From: Proteobacteria bacterium UBA664
GTDB taxonomy: Bacteria > Pseudomonadota > Gammaproteobacteria > UBA7966
Direction of reading: 5' to 3'
Assembly (NCBI GenBank): GCA_002299125.1
Contig: DBNU01000098.1
Location: 1-8,081, forward strand
DNA: 8,081 bases
Position numbers and translations under genes: made by a program. A model generated the notes under the pieces. The model did not search any database, was not told where the DNA came from, and was given only the letters and a program-made list of their open reading frames with translations. Below are positions 1 to 5,222 of the stretch, in pieces. The first letter of the stretch is position 1. The number at the start of each line of letters is the position of its first letter.

Positions 1-32
1 CCGATGACGTCGAGATCGTCGATTATCACTGA
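1..32 (+). CDS. higB: HigB-type toxin, last codons only (partial)
   Basis: Reading from base 3, the frame encodes DDVEIVDYH and stops at TGA (30-32). The ending D-V-E-I-V-D-Y-H is the characteristic C-terminus of RelE-superfamily HigB toxins (ribosome-dependent mRNA endonucleases that sit just upstream of higA). The stop is followed 10 bases later by the ATG of the HigA-type antitoxin, which is the normal higB-higA order. Only about nine residues are visible, so the catalytic part lies outside the window. The call rests on this short tail plus the position of the next gene. Confidence 0.72.
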   Translation, partial: DDVEIVDYH

Positions 33-42
33 GGTACAGGAC

Positions 43-525
43 ATGACCAGGAAGCTCAGGCCCGTGTTGCCTGGCGAGATGCTCGCCGAGGAGTTCCTGA
101 AGCCGCTGGGCATGAGCAACTACCGTCTGGCGAAGGAGATCGGCGTTCCCGCGCAGCGCATCGGTGAGATCGTCGCCGGCAGACGCGCCATTACCGCGGA
201 CACCGATCTGCGGCTGTGCCGCTTCTTCGGCCTGTCGGACGGCTGGTGGCTGCGTCTGCAGGCGGACTACGATACCGAGGTCGCGAAGGCGAGCCTCGCG
301 AAGACCCTTGCGAAGATCAGGCCGTGGAAGGAGGCAGCGCAGCAGGCGGCGGATGCACAGTGCTCGCTACCTGATCCCCCACCGCCGGTCGAGCGCCGCC
401 AGGCCGCCGCCGCGGGCGAGCAGCAAGAGCAGCAGGCCCACCCAGGTGAGATGCGTCGGCCAGGCGTCCGGGTAGACGAAGATCTGGATCACGGCGGTCA
501 TTGCGAGCAGCGCCAGGGCGGATAA
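43..525 (+). CDS. higA: HigA-type antitoxin (XRE HTH) with an aberrantly long C-terminal tail
   Basis: Antitoxin and autorepressor of a HigB/HigA type II toxin-antitoxin pair. Residues 9-75 are a clear HigA/VapI helix-turn-helix domain: LPGEMLAEEFLKPLGMS, then YRLAKEIGVPAQRIGEIVAGRRAI, then DLRLCRFFGLSDGWWLRLQ. ATG 43 is chosen because GAGG (31-34) lies 8 bases upstream and it follows the HigB stop; the in-frame ATG at 4 would put the start inside higB and lengthen the conserved N-terminus. Family members normally end shortly after the AKIRPW region, around residue 100. Here the frame stays open to residue 160, and the last ~50 residues (Pro-, Gln- and Ala-rich, with no family similarity) are encoded opposite the end of the DoxX gene. 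I read the tail as run-on after loss of the ancestral stop. Whether it impairs toxin neutralisation or DNA binding cannot be seen. Confidence 0.85.
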   Translation: MTRKLRPVLPGEMLAEEFLKPLGMSNYRLAKEIGVPAQRIGEIVAGRRAITADTDLRLCRFFGLSDGWWLRLQADYDTEVAKASLAKTLAKIRPWKEAAQQAADAQCSLPDPPPPVERRQAAAAGEQQEQQAHPGEMRRPGVRVDEDLDHGGHCEQRQGG

Positions 526-846
526 CCGGGTGAAGAGTCCAAGCACGAGCAGGATCGGGAACAGGTGCTCGGCAAAGGTCGCGAGCTGTGCAGCAAACTC
601 GGGTGGCAGCAGGGGTACGCGGTACTCGTCGCGGAAGAGCGCGTAGGTGTTCTCGCTGATGGTGAAGAGCCCCTCGACCTTCGTCCGACCGGACAGGAAG
701 AAAATGCTCGCGATCGCCAGGCGCGCCACCAGCGCAAGCAGCGAGTCGCTGAGCAGGGGCGCGATGCGATCAGTCAGCCGGTTCCAGATCTGGCGTACAC
801 AGATTGCGGCCGCCGCGAGCCCTCCGGGGCAGATGCTTCGAGTCAT
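367..846 (-). CDS. DoxX-family membrane protein, last gene of the bufferin operon
   Basis: A 159-residue inner-membrane protein of the DoxX family with four likely helices, around residues 37-53, 86-104, 108-125 and 134-145. Family marks are LVARLAIASIFFLSGRTKVEG in the first helix region and FAEHLFPILLVLGLFTRLSALALL in the middle. DoxX proteins commonly accompany MNIO/bufferin operons (this position is called BufD in some descriptions); their biochemical role there is unsettled, with a redox or quinone-linked function suspected. Start: the ATG (846-844) overlaps the bufC stop as ATGA, and a strong AAGGAGG (860-854) lies 7 bases upstream. The gene ends in TAG at 367, and its last ~159 bases are overlapped on the opposite strand by the higA tail. 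No rho-independent terminator is visible downstream. Confidence 0.88.
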   Translation of the reverse strand: MTRSICPGGLAAAAICVRQIWNRLTDRIAPLLSDSLLALVARLAIASIFFLSGRTKVEGLFTISENTYALFRDEYRVPLLPPEFAAQLATFAEHLFPILLVLGLFTRLSALALLAMTAVIQIFVYPDAWPTHLTWVGLLLLLLARGGGLAALDRRWGIR

Positions 847-1655
847 GGCAGGTCCTCCTTTGCTGTGGGATCCGGGATGGTGATGAGACCGAAGGCACCG
901 ATCTCCAGCAGACGGGCGAAGAGGGCGCTTAGATCGGCACGCGCGTCAGCAGTGAACGCGGCTGTGGCCGCTGCAGCGAGCGGGTTGCCGGCTGCGCAGG
1001 TTTCAAGAAAGGCATGACTGGCTGCGTCGAGTGCCAGCCAGCGCACCTGAAGGGCCGGTCGCACGATGAGCGCCCCTTCGGCACGCCAGTCGAGATTGGA
1101 GAGATCACCGCAGGCCGCGTCGCGGCTGCGCTGCCAGATCGTGAAGCTGGGGTGCTGCGCGAACCAAGCCCAGCGCGCGGACGCATGGGGCCGCAGGATC
1201 GTCCCGGCGAGTAGCTCGGGCTGCAGGCAGGCGATGTCGGCGGCCATGATCGAAGGTTCATCGCGCGCGACATGCGCCTCGGTCCAGAAGCGATCGAGCC
1301 GGGCGATGTCGGCCAGGTAGGGCACCGAGGCAGCGGGTGCAAACCCGGCCAGAAAGGCCTCGAAGCCGTCCCCGTAGTGTGCCAGCGTCGGTTCGACCGG
1401 GAGTGCGGCGCGCACATGGATCGCAGCCGCGGCGCGAAACCATTCCACGCCCACGAGTTGCGCCACGGTGGGATAGTTGGACTCGAGGGCATCGATGCAG
1501 CCCTTCAGTACCGTGTTGCGGTAGATCGCAAAGCCGGGTTGGCGGGTCAGCGCTGCCAGTGCAGTGGATTCGGCCGCGTGTGGGGCCGGTGCCAGCAGCG
1601 CCATAGCGAAGGCATCCTGAAAGGCCCCCAGTGAGGAGTCGTGTGGAGTGCTCAT
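843..1655 (-). CDS. bufC: DUF2063-family MNIO partner protein (BufC/HvfC type)
   Basis: A 270-residue protein with an N-terminal DUF2063 domain: FQDAFAMALL at 12-21, QPGFAIYRNTVLKGCIDALE at 39-58, then SNYPTVAQLVG, EWF, and HYGDGFEAFLAGFAP at 93-107. The family is often auto-annotated as putative DNA-binding. In RiPP operons with a DUF692 enzyme it acts as a partner protein that presents the precursor to the MNIO enzyme, as reported for the Haemophilus Hvf and Caulobacter Buf systems. The start at 1655 was preferred over an in-frame ATG at 1685 because it overlaps the bufB stop as ATGA and gives the family N-terminus. The stop likewise overlaps the DoxX start as ATGA, implying coupled translation of the last three genes. 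No signal peptide is seen, so it is probably cytoplasmic, where the precursor is modified before export. Confidence 0.88.
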   Translation of the reverse strand: MSTPHDSSLGAFQDAFAMALLAPAPHAAESTALAALTRQPGFAIYRNTVLKGCIDALESNYPTVAQLVGVEWFRAAAAIHVRAALPVEPTLAHYGDGFEAFLAGFAPAASVPYLADIARLDRFWTEAHVARDEPSIMAADIACLQPELLAGTILRPHASARWAWFAQHPSFTIWQRSRDAACGDLSNLDWRAEGALIVRPALQVRWLALDAASHAFLETCAAGNPLAAAATAAFTADARADLSALFARLLEIGAFGLITIPDPTAKEDLP

Positions 1656-2512
1656 GCGAGGGCAGGCTGCGCGTGTGTTGCGCATTGTGCTGCCGCGTCC
1701 AGCAGTGCGGTGGACTGCGCGCGCTCCGTCATGAGTGTGTCGAAGTCGGGGATCTGGTCGTCACGCTCGATCAGGGTCGGACGTGGCCCGATGCGGGTGA
1801 TGAGTCGCTCGTAAAGTGCCCAGACCGCGCCGGCAACTGGTGCGTCATGCGAATCGACCAACAGTGGGGTGGCGGGCGTGAGGTCCACGGAGTGCCCGGC
1901 CAGATGGATCTCAGCGATGAGTGCAACCGGGAAGGCGTCGAGGTAGTCCTCGGCGGAGGTCCCGAGATTGTGGGCACTGACGAAGACGTTGTTGACATCG
2001 AGCAGCAGGCCACAGCCAGTGCGTCGGGCAAGCTCGCAGAGGAAGTCCACCTCAGCCCAATCATGGCCATCGATACGCAGGTAGTGTGCGGGGTTCTCGA
2101 GCAAGATTCTGCGGCGCAGGCGCTCCTGCACGCGGCTTATGTTGGCGGCGATCCGCAAGAGCGCCTGATTCGTCCGTGGGAAGGGCAGCAGATCGGGTCG
2201 ATAGCTGCCACCCCACTGCGACCAGGCGAGATGCTCGGAGACCATGCAAGGCTCAATCCGCTCAGCCAGCGCGGCCAGCCGATCAAGATGTGCCGGATCC
2301 GGATCGGCATCTGCCGCCAGCGACAGCCCGACGCCGTGCAGTGAGACGGCATGGCGTGACCGGATCGCCCCCAGCCACGCCAGCCGCGGTCCACCCGCGA
2401 CGAAGTAGTTTTCGGGATGGACCTCGAACCACAGGCCGTTCGCGCACGCAGCCTCTGCCGCCTCGTAGTGCTGCGGCTTCAGTCCAAGTCCTGCGGACGG
2501 TGGGTGGTCCAT
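1652..2512 (-). CDS. bufB: DUF692 multinuclear non-haem iron oxidative enzyme (MNIO, BufB type)
   Basis: A 286-residue TIM-barrel MNIO enzyme. Family members use a di/tri-iron centre and O2 to modify Cys in precursor peptides; bufferin enzymes are reported to form thiooxazole-type rings. All motifs expected for metal binding are present: EVHPENYF (30-37), HGVGLS (59-64), SEHLAW (92-97), LLENPAHY (137-144), LLDVNNVFVSAHN (170-182), EIHLAGHSVD (201-210), DSHDAPV (220-226) and IERDDQIPDF (248-257). ATG 2512 was chosen because it gives the usual family length and the N-terminus GLGLKPQHYEA; the open frame extends upstream to 2704, but that part lies inside bufA and has no family similarity. The gene starts 14 bases after the bufA stop, and no good Shine-Dalgarno sequence lies directly before it (GAAGGG is ~18 bases away), so enzyme translation may be weaker than precursor translation. 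Confidence 0.93.
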   Translation of the reverse strand: MDHPPSAGLGLKPQHYEAAEAACANGLWFEVHPENYFVAGGPRLAWLGAIRSRHAVSLHGVGLSLAADADPDPAHLDRLAALAERIEPCMVSEHLAWSQWGGSYRPDLLPFPRTNQALLRIAANISRVQERLRRRILLENPAHYLRIDGHDWAEVDFLCELARRTGCGLLLDVNNVFVSAHNLGTSAEDYLDAFPVALIAEIHLAGHSVDLTPATPLLVDSHDAPVAGAVWALYERLITRIGPRPTLIERDDQIPDFDTLMTERAQSTALLDAAAQCATHAQPALA

Positions 2513-2518
2513 GCGGGC

Positions 2519-2528
2519 GATCCGGATC
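2519..2528. other. Perfect 10-base palindrome at the bufA-bufB junction
   Basis: GATCCGGATC spans the end of the bufA stop codon and the short gap before the bufB start. In the leftward mRNA it lies 6-15 bases upstream of the bufB ATG, where a Shine-Dalgarno sequence would be. It is too short and too tight to call a terminator, but it might affect bufB initiation. It could equally be chance in GC-rich DNA. Confidence 0.25.
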
Positions 2529-2814
2529 AGCCCTTCGCCGGCATCAATGACCCCACGCCGGTCGGGGTCTTGATGCTGACGCAACTGCCCTTGGGTACGT
2601 ACTTCCAGGCGTTGGCCTGATAGTCCACCTTCGAGGTGCCGGCACAACTGGTGCCTGCACCGGCCGCGCAGTCGTTCTTGCCGGCAAGGGACACGCCGTA
2701 GCACTTCTCCCGCTCTGCCGTCGGGGCCGGGTCGTTCGCGTCTGCCGCCAGCGCAGCGCCTGCCGCAAGGGCAGCAAGGGCGAAGGCGGTCATGGTGGCG
2801 GTGGTGCTGTTCAT
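2527..2814 (-). CDS. bufA: DUF2282 bufferin precursor peptide (copper-buffering RiPP)
   Basis: A 95-residue precursor. Residues 1 to about 23 are a Sec-type signal peptide (hydrophobic TAFALAALAAGAALA, AxA-like cleavage around 23-25, although the N-region has no Lys or Arg). The mature part has the DUF2282 signature with four cysteines, C38, C49, C57 and C78: REKCYGVSLAGKNDC, then TSCAGTSKVD, then YVPKGSC. In bufferins of this class Cys residues are oxidised by the DUF692 enzyme and the product binds copper in the periplasm. Here the partner genes bufB, bufC and doxX follow directly. The start is supported by AAGGAG (2828-2823) 8 bases upstream. It is first in the operon and nearest the promoter, as expected for the most abundant product. 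That copper is the ligand is inferred from family knowledge, not from this sequence. Confidence 0.92.
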   Translation of the reverse strand: MNSTTATMTAFALAALAAGAALAADANDPAPTAEREKCYGVSLAGKNDCAAGAGTSCAGTSKVDYQANAWKYVPKGSCVSIKTPTGVGSLMPAKG

Positions 2815-2900
2815 GCTGGATGCTCCTTGGAAGTGGGATGGTGATCCGCGCGCAGCCGCAGCGGTGATGTGCTGGGTACTGCGGACGATCAGCCTGTTAG

Positions 2901-2927
2901 TTCGGCTCGATCGCGGTTTCGGTTACA
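2901..2927 (-). promoter_or_regulatory. SigF-type ECF promoter of the bufferin operon
   Basis: On the minus strand, TGTAACC (2927-2921) is followed after exactly 16 bases by CGAA (2904-2901). This equals the motif I recall for Caulobacter SigF-dependent promoters (GTAACC-N16-CGAA). It lies about 87 bases before the bufA ATG, leaving an untranslated leader of roughly 80 bases. A sigF-nrsF pair is encoded divergently next door and carries the same motif before sigF. Transcription start and sigma dependence are inferred. Confidence 0.72.
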
Positions 2928-3106
2928 GCAAGCGCGGCGATGACGCAGGCGCTCGTCCCGACTGCGCTCAGTCCGCGTCAGTACGGGGTCCCGCCGGCAG
3001 TCTCTGCTGACGCTCGCGGTGGTCAGCGAGGCTGCCGCGCGCTGGTCGCCGGTGACGGCAGTCGCTAGAGTCTCCGCAGCCTGCCTACAGGGCGGCATGC
3101 AGCCGG

Positions 3107-3132
3107 TGTAACCGAACGACCGCGGGAGCGAA
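3107..3132 (+). promoter_or_regulatory. SigF-type ECF promoter of sigF-nrsF (autoregulation)
   Basis: TGTAACC (3107-3113) is followed after 15 bases by CGAA (3129-3132), the same two elements as in the bufA promoter on the other strand. The sequence just after the -35 element is also alike (GTAACCGAA in both). This indicates that the sigma factor transcribes its own operon. The element overlaps the apparent ribosome site (GGGAG 3124-3128) and ends only 4 bases before the TTG start, which creates a start-codon problem described under sigF. Confidence 0.65.
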
Positions 3133-3136
3133 CTGT

Positions 3137-3697
3137 TTGGAGGCAGCGAAGCCTGATGGCGCGGAGACCAGGCTGCGGTCGCTCTTCATGGCAGCGACGC
3201 ACGGCGAGGCTGGTGCCTATCGACAGTTCCTGACTGAGCTCGGCGACCGCTTGCGCGCTTACTTCCGCCGTCGCCTGGTGCGCCTTCCGGATGCCGTGGA
3301 AGATCTGGTTCAGGAGACCCTGCTGGCCGTGCACAACCAGCGTCACAGCTACGATCCGACGGCGCCGATCACGCCCTGGGCGCACGCGATCGCGCGCTAC
3401 AAGCTCGTGGATCATCTGCGTCGCCACGGTCGTGGCGACGCGCTCAACGATCCGCTCGATGAGGCTTGCGAAGTCTTCGCTGCCGTCGATACCGAAGCCG
3501 CCGAGGCGCGCCGCGATGTCGGCAAGCTGCTCGCGGTGCTACCCGATCGGCAGCGCCTGCCGATCATCCATGTCAAGGTCGAGGGGCGGTCGGTCGCGGA
3601 TACCGCGCAGATCACGGGAATGTCGGAGTCGGCCGTCAAGGTGGCGATACATCGCGGCCTGAAGGCCCTGGCGGCGCGGCTGCGAGGGGAGCGATGA
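3137..3697 (+). CDS. sigF: ECF RNA polymerase sigma factor, SigF/ECF16 type
   Basis: Alternative sigma factor that redirects RNA polymerase under metal or oxidative stress. With the TTG start it has 186 residues. Region 2 spans about 25-97, including YFRRRL, DLVQETLLAVHNQRHSYDP (57-74) and PWAHAIARYKLVDHLRRHGR (80-99). Region 4 spans about 127-183, with the helix-turn-helix SVADTAQITGMSESAVKVAIHRGLKALA. This layout and the directly following DUF1109 gene (ATGA overlap) fit the ECF16 group, whose best-known member is Caulobacter SigF. TTG 3137 has GGGAG 8 bases upstream and gives a normal family N-terminus, but it lies where transcripts from the SigF-type promoter should begin. The next in-frame ATG (3188) would give 169 residues and still keep the recognisable sigma domains, but has no good ribosome site. 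The function call is firm; the start is not. Confidence 0.92.
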   Translation: MEAAKPDGAETRLRSLFMAATHGEAGAYRQFLTELGDRLRAYFRRRLVRLPDAVEDLVQETLLAVHNQRHSYDPTAPITPWAHAIARYKLVDHLRRHGRGDALNDPLDEACEVFAAVDTEAAEARRDVGKLLAVLPDRQRLPIIHVKVEGRSVADTAQITGMSESAVKVAIHRGLKALAARLRGER

Positions 3698-4335
3698 GGA
3701 CCGACGCATTCATCGCACTGCTCGCGACCGGGGAGCATGCCTTCCCGCCGAACGAGACCAGGCGCCGCCTCGCCGTGGCGCTCGGCGTCGGCCTGCTTGC
3801 GGCCCTGGCGGCGTCGGTCTCACTCCTCGGCCTTAGTGCCTCGCTCGCTCGCGACGCGCAGTTGCCGCTGTTCTGGGCGAAAGTGAGTCTGCCATTGCTG
3901 CTCGTGATGACTGGGTTCCTGGCCACGTTGCGACTGTCCCGCCCGGGGGCGCGGCTCGCGCCATTGCCTCTTGCGATGGCCGCGCCCGTCGCCTTCATCT
4001 GGGGCCTGGCGGGTCAGCAGATCCTCACTGCCGAGGCCGGACAGCGGCTGTTGCTGGTGCTCGGCAACACCTGGCTCGTCTGCCCGTGGATCATCGCCCT
4101 GCTGTCGCTGCCGGCCCTGTGCGCGCTGCTGTGGGCGATGAAGGGCCTGGCACCCACCCGGCTGCGACTCGCCGGCGGGGCGGCTGGCTTGCTGGCCGGG
4201 GCGATCGGTGCGCTCGCCTACACGCTCCACTGCCCGGAGCTCGCGGCGCCCTTCATCGGCACCTGGTACGTCCTCGGCATGCTCATTCCCGCCACGGTCG
4301 GCGCTCTGCTCGGCCCTCGCCTGCTGGCCTGGTGA
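3694..4335 (+). CDS. nrsF: DUF1109/NrsF-family anti-sigma factor
   Basis: A 213-residue integral membrane protein with a short cytoplasmic N-terminus and six likely helices, around residues 28-50, 60-80, 90-107, 119-137 or slightly beyond, 155-177 and 185-208. NrsF proteins sequester SigF at the inner membrane. In Caulobacter two conserved cysteines are needed for the response to chromate and cadmium. Here C130 (in WLVCPW) and C180 (in TLHCPE) sit in the corresponding places, and C143 is an additional one. The ATG overlaps the sigF stop as ATGA, with AGGGGAG immediately before it, giving coupled and roughly equimolar synthesis. The sensing mechanism is carried over from the family. Confidence 0.9.
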   Translation: MRTDAFIALLATGEHAFPPNETRRRLAVALGVGLLAALAASVSLLGLSASLARDAQLPLFWAKVSLPLLLVMTGFLATLRLSRPGARLAPLPLAMAAPVAFIWGLAGQQILTAEAGQRLLLVLGNTWLVCPWIIALLSLPALCALLWAMKGLAPTRLRLAGGAAGLLAGAIGALAYTLHCPELAAPFIGTWYVLGMLIPATVGALLGPRLLAW

Positions 4336-4376
4336 CGCCCGCCGCGTTCGCCGAGCCGACGTCGGGGCCGCCGTCC

Positions 4377-4404
4377 TTGCATTCCGGCCGTTCGATTGCA
4401 TACT
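4377..4404 (+). promoter_or_regulatory. Candidate sigma70 promoter of the arsR-type/His-rich operon
   Basis: TTGCAT (4377-4382) and CATACT (4399-4404) are separated by 16 bases, a fair match to -35 and -10 elements. Transcription would begin around 4410-4414, at or next to the ATG of the regulator, with no Shine-Dalgarno sequence in between. The -10 element lies inside the palindromic operator, as expected for a repressor-controlled promoter. The exact start site is inferred. Confidence 0.42.
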
Positions 4405-4419
4405 TGCGCAACCATGCAA
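4396..4419. promoter_or_regulatory. Palindromic operator of the ArsR/SmtB-family repressor
   Basis: The half sites TTGCAT (4396-4401) and ATGCAA (4414-4419) are perfect complements, and between them TTGCGCAA (4404-4411) is itself a perfect palindrome. All share one centre between 4407 and 4408, so 20 of 24 positions obey the dyad. Size and form match ArsR/SmtB-family operators, and the site covers the proposed -10 element and the ATG of the regulator gene. Autorepression relieved by metal is inferred. Confidence 0.72.
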
Positions 4420-4830
4420 GACAAACGCTCCAGCGACGAGGACACGCTGCCTGCTCCCACCTGCGGTGGCGAGGGGCATCCGGTCCATGTGCACCCGCGC
4501 TGGCCGGAGCACACGCTGGCCGCGTCCGCGCGGATCGGTGCCGCCCTGGGCGACGTGGGGCGGCTCCGGTTGCTGGAGTTGCTCGCGGGTGGTCCGCATT
4601 GTGTGAGCGAACTGGCGGCCGAGTCCGCCGAGACCCTGCCCACGACTTCCCAGCGCCTGCGGGTGCTGCTGGAGGCCGGGCTGGTCACGCGCGTACGCGA
4701 GGGCCGCCACGTCCGCTACCGCTTCGCCGATGCGCACGTGGCCCACATCGTGGAGCAGTTGTTCCTGCATGGCAGTGAAGCCCTGCCGGCCGATGCCGGT
4801 CCTTCCCCAACCGAGGAGCCCCCCAGATGA
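4414..4830 (+). CDS. ArsR/SmtB-family metal-responsive repressor, zinc-type alpha5 site
   Basis: A 138-residue winged-helix repressor. The DNA-binding part runs from about residue 35 to 105 (ALGDVGRLRLLELLAGG, then VSELAAESAETLPTTSQRLRVLLEAGLVTRVREGRHVRYRF). Just after it D106, H108, H119 and E122 occur with the spacing of the SmtB/CzrA alpha5 zinc site (D-x-H-x10-H-x2-E/H). The arsenic-type CxC motif is absent (single C63). The N-terminal extension holds C17, H22, H25 and H27, which could supply an additional site. Zinc, or a similar divalent metal, is the likely inducer. ATG 4414 is chosen because the in-frame TTG at 4396 lies upstream of the expected transcript; the mRNA may be leaderless. 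The stop overlaps the start of the His-rich gene as ATGA, so regulator and target form one operon. Confidence 0.88.
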   Translation: MQDKRSSDEDTLPAPTCGGEGHPVHVHPRWPEHTLAASARIGAALGDVGRLRLLELLAGGPHCVSELAAESAETLPTTSQRLRVLLEAGLVTRVREGRHVRYRFADAHVAHIVEQLFLHGSEALPADAGPSPTEEPPR

Positions 4831-5174
4831 GTGCCTGCGATATCCACACCGATCACGCCCATGTCCACGGGCCCGGCTGCGGCCACACGGCCGTGCGACA
4901 TCTCGGCCACACCGATTATCTGCACGATGGCCATCTGCACCACCCGCACGCGGATCACGTGGACGAGCACGTCATCGCGGTCGATGCACAGAATCCGGAC
5001 ACCTGCACCACGGGTCATGCCTGTGGTGCCCATGCTGCGCAGCATCGGCATGGTGCCGACTGTGGGCACGAGGCCGTTCCGCACGGCGACCACACGGATT
5101 ACCTCGTGGACGGTCACCTGCACCATCCACACGGCGACCACTGTGATCACCACGGTCCGCTGGCGACGGCCTGA
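4827..5174 (+). CDS. Histidine-rich metal-binding protein with two internal repeats
   Basis: A 115-residue protein with 28 His (24%) and 6 Cys (4, 18, 60, 66, 79, 106). Residues 14-44 and 75-105 are a duplication: 23 of 31 positions are identical, sharing the pattern C-G-H-x-A-V-x-H-x-x-H-T-D-Y-L-x-D-G-H-L-H-H-P-H-x-D-H. There is no signal peptide or membrane helix, so it should be cytoplasmic. Composition and its ArsR-type partner point to buffering or storage of zinc or a similar ion; similar His-rich proteins are often mislabelled as zinc transporters, and no transporter features exist here. The ATG overlaps the regulator stop as ATGA, with GAGGAG (4813-4818) 8 bases upstream, so expression should be strong once repression is lifted. 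No biochemical function is known to me for this family. Confidence 0.85.
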   Translation: MSACDIHTDHAHVHGPGCGHTAVRHLGHTDYLHDGHLHHPHADHVDEHVIAVDAQNPDTCTTGHACGAHAAQHRHGADCGHEAVPHGDHTDYLVDGHLHHPHGDHCDHHGPLATA

Positions 5175-5222
5175 CGCCGCACCCGGGCCAGGAGGGGCGT
5201 TCGGCATGCGTCGGCGCAGGCC

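Larger units (their letters stand above)
2815..3136. other. Divergent control region between bufA and sigF
   Basis: A 322-base stretch with no convincing gene; short open frames here show no family similarity. It holds the bufA Shine-Dalgarno sequence and leader on the left and the two outward-facing SigF-type promoters. The roughly 180 bases between the two -35 elements contain a small perfect hairpin (GACTG-cgct-CAGTC, 2960-2973) flanked by TGACGC (2941-2946) and its complement GCGTCA (2975-2980), and a second inverted pair GCTGAC (3006-3011)/GTCAGC (3022-3027). These could be regulator sites or chance. No classical sigma70 promoter stands out. Confidence 0.6.

Noticed and set aside
4..42. 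Earlier ATG for the HigA-type antitoxin
   Set aside because: It would begin inside the higB 3' end and add residues before the conserved start; ATG 43 has a well-placed GAGG.
1631..2344. 237-residue plus-strand open frame opposite bufB
   Set aside because: Antisense to an enzyme with all catalytic motifs; the translation has no recognisable domain.
2513..2704. N-terminal extension of the bufB frame
   Set aside because: It overlaps most of the mature bufA coding region in another frame, is Arg/Gln-rich, and makes the enzyme longer than the family.
2889..3098. Short open frames in the bufA-sigF intergenic region
   Set aside because: No ribosome site, no family similarity, and overlap with the two predicted promoters and their spacer.
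4336..4390. Terminator between nrsF and the ArsR-type gene (palindrome CCGACGTCGG at 4356-4365; GGCCG/CGGCC pair at 4366-4389)
   Set aside because: Short or loosely looped stems without a T-run; not distinguishable from GC-rich background.
4827..5174. Reading the two His-rich repeats as a DNA-level repeat or CRISPR-like array
   Set aside because: Only two degenerate copies within an open frame; the similarity is at protein level and explained by an internal duplication.
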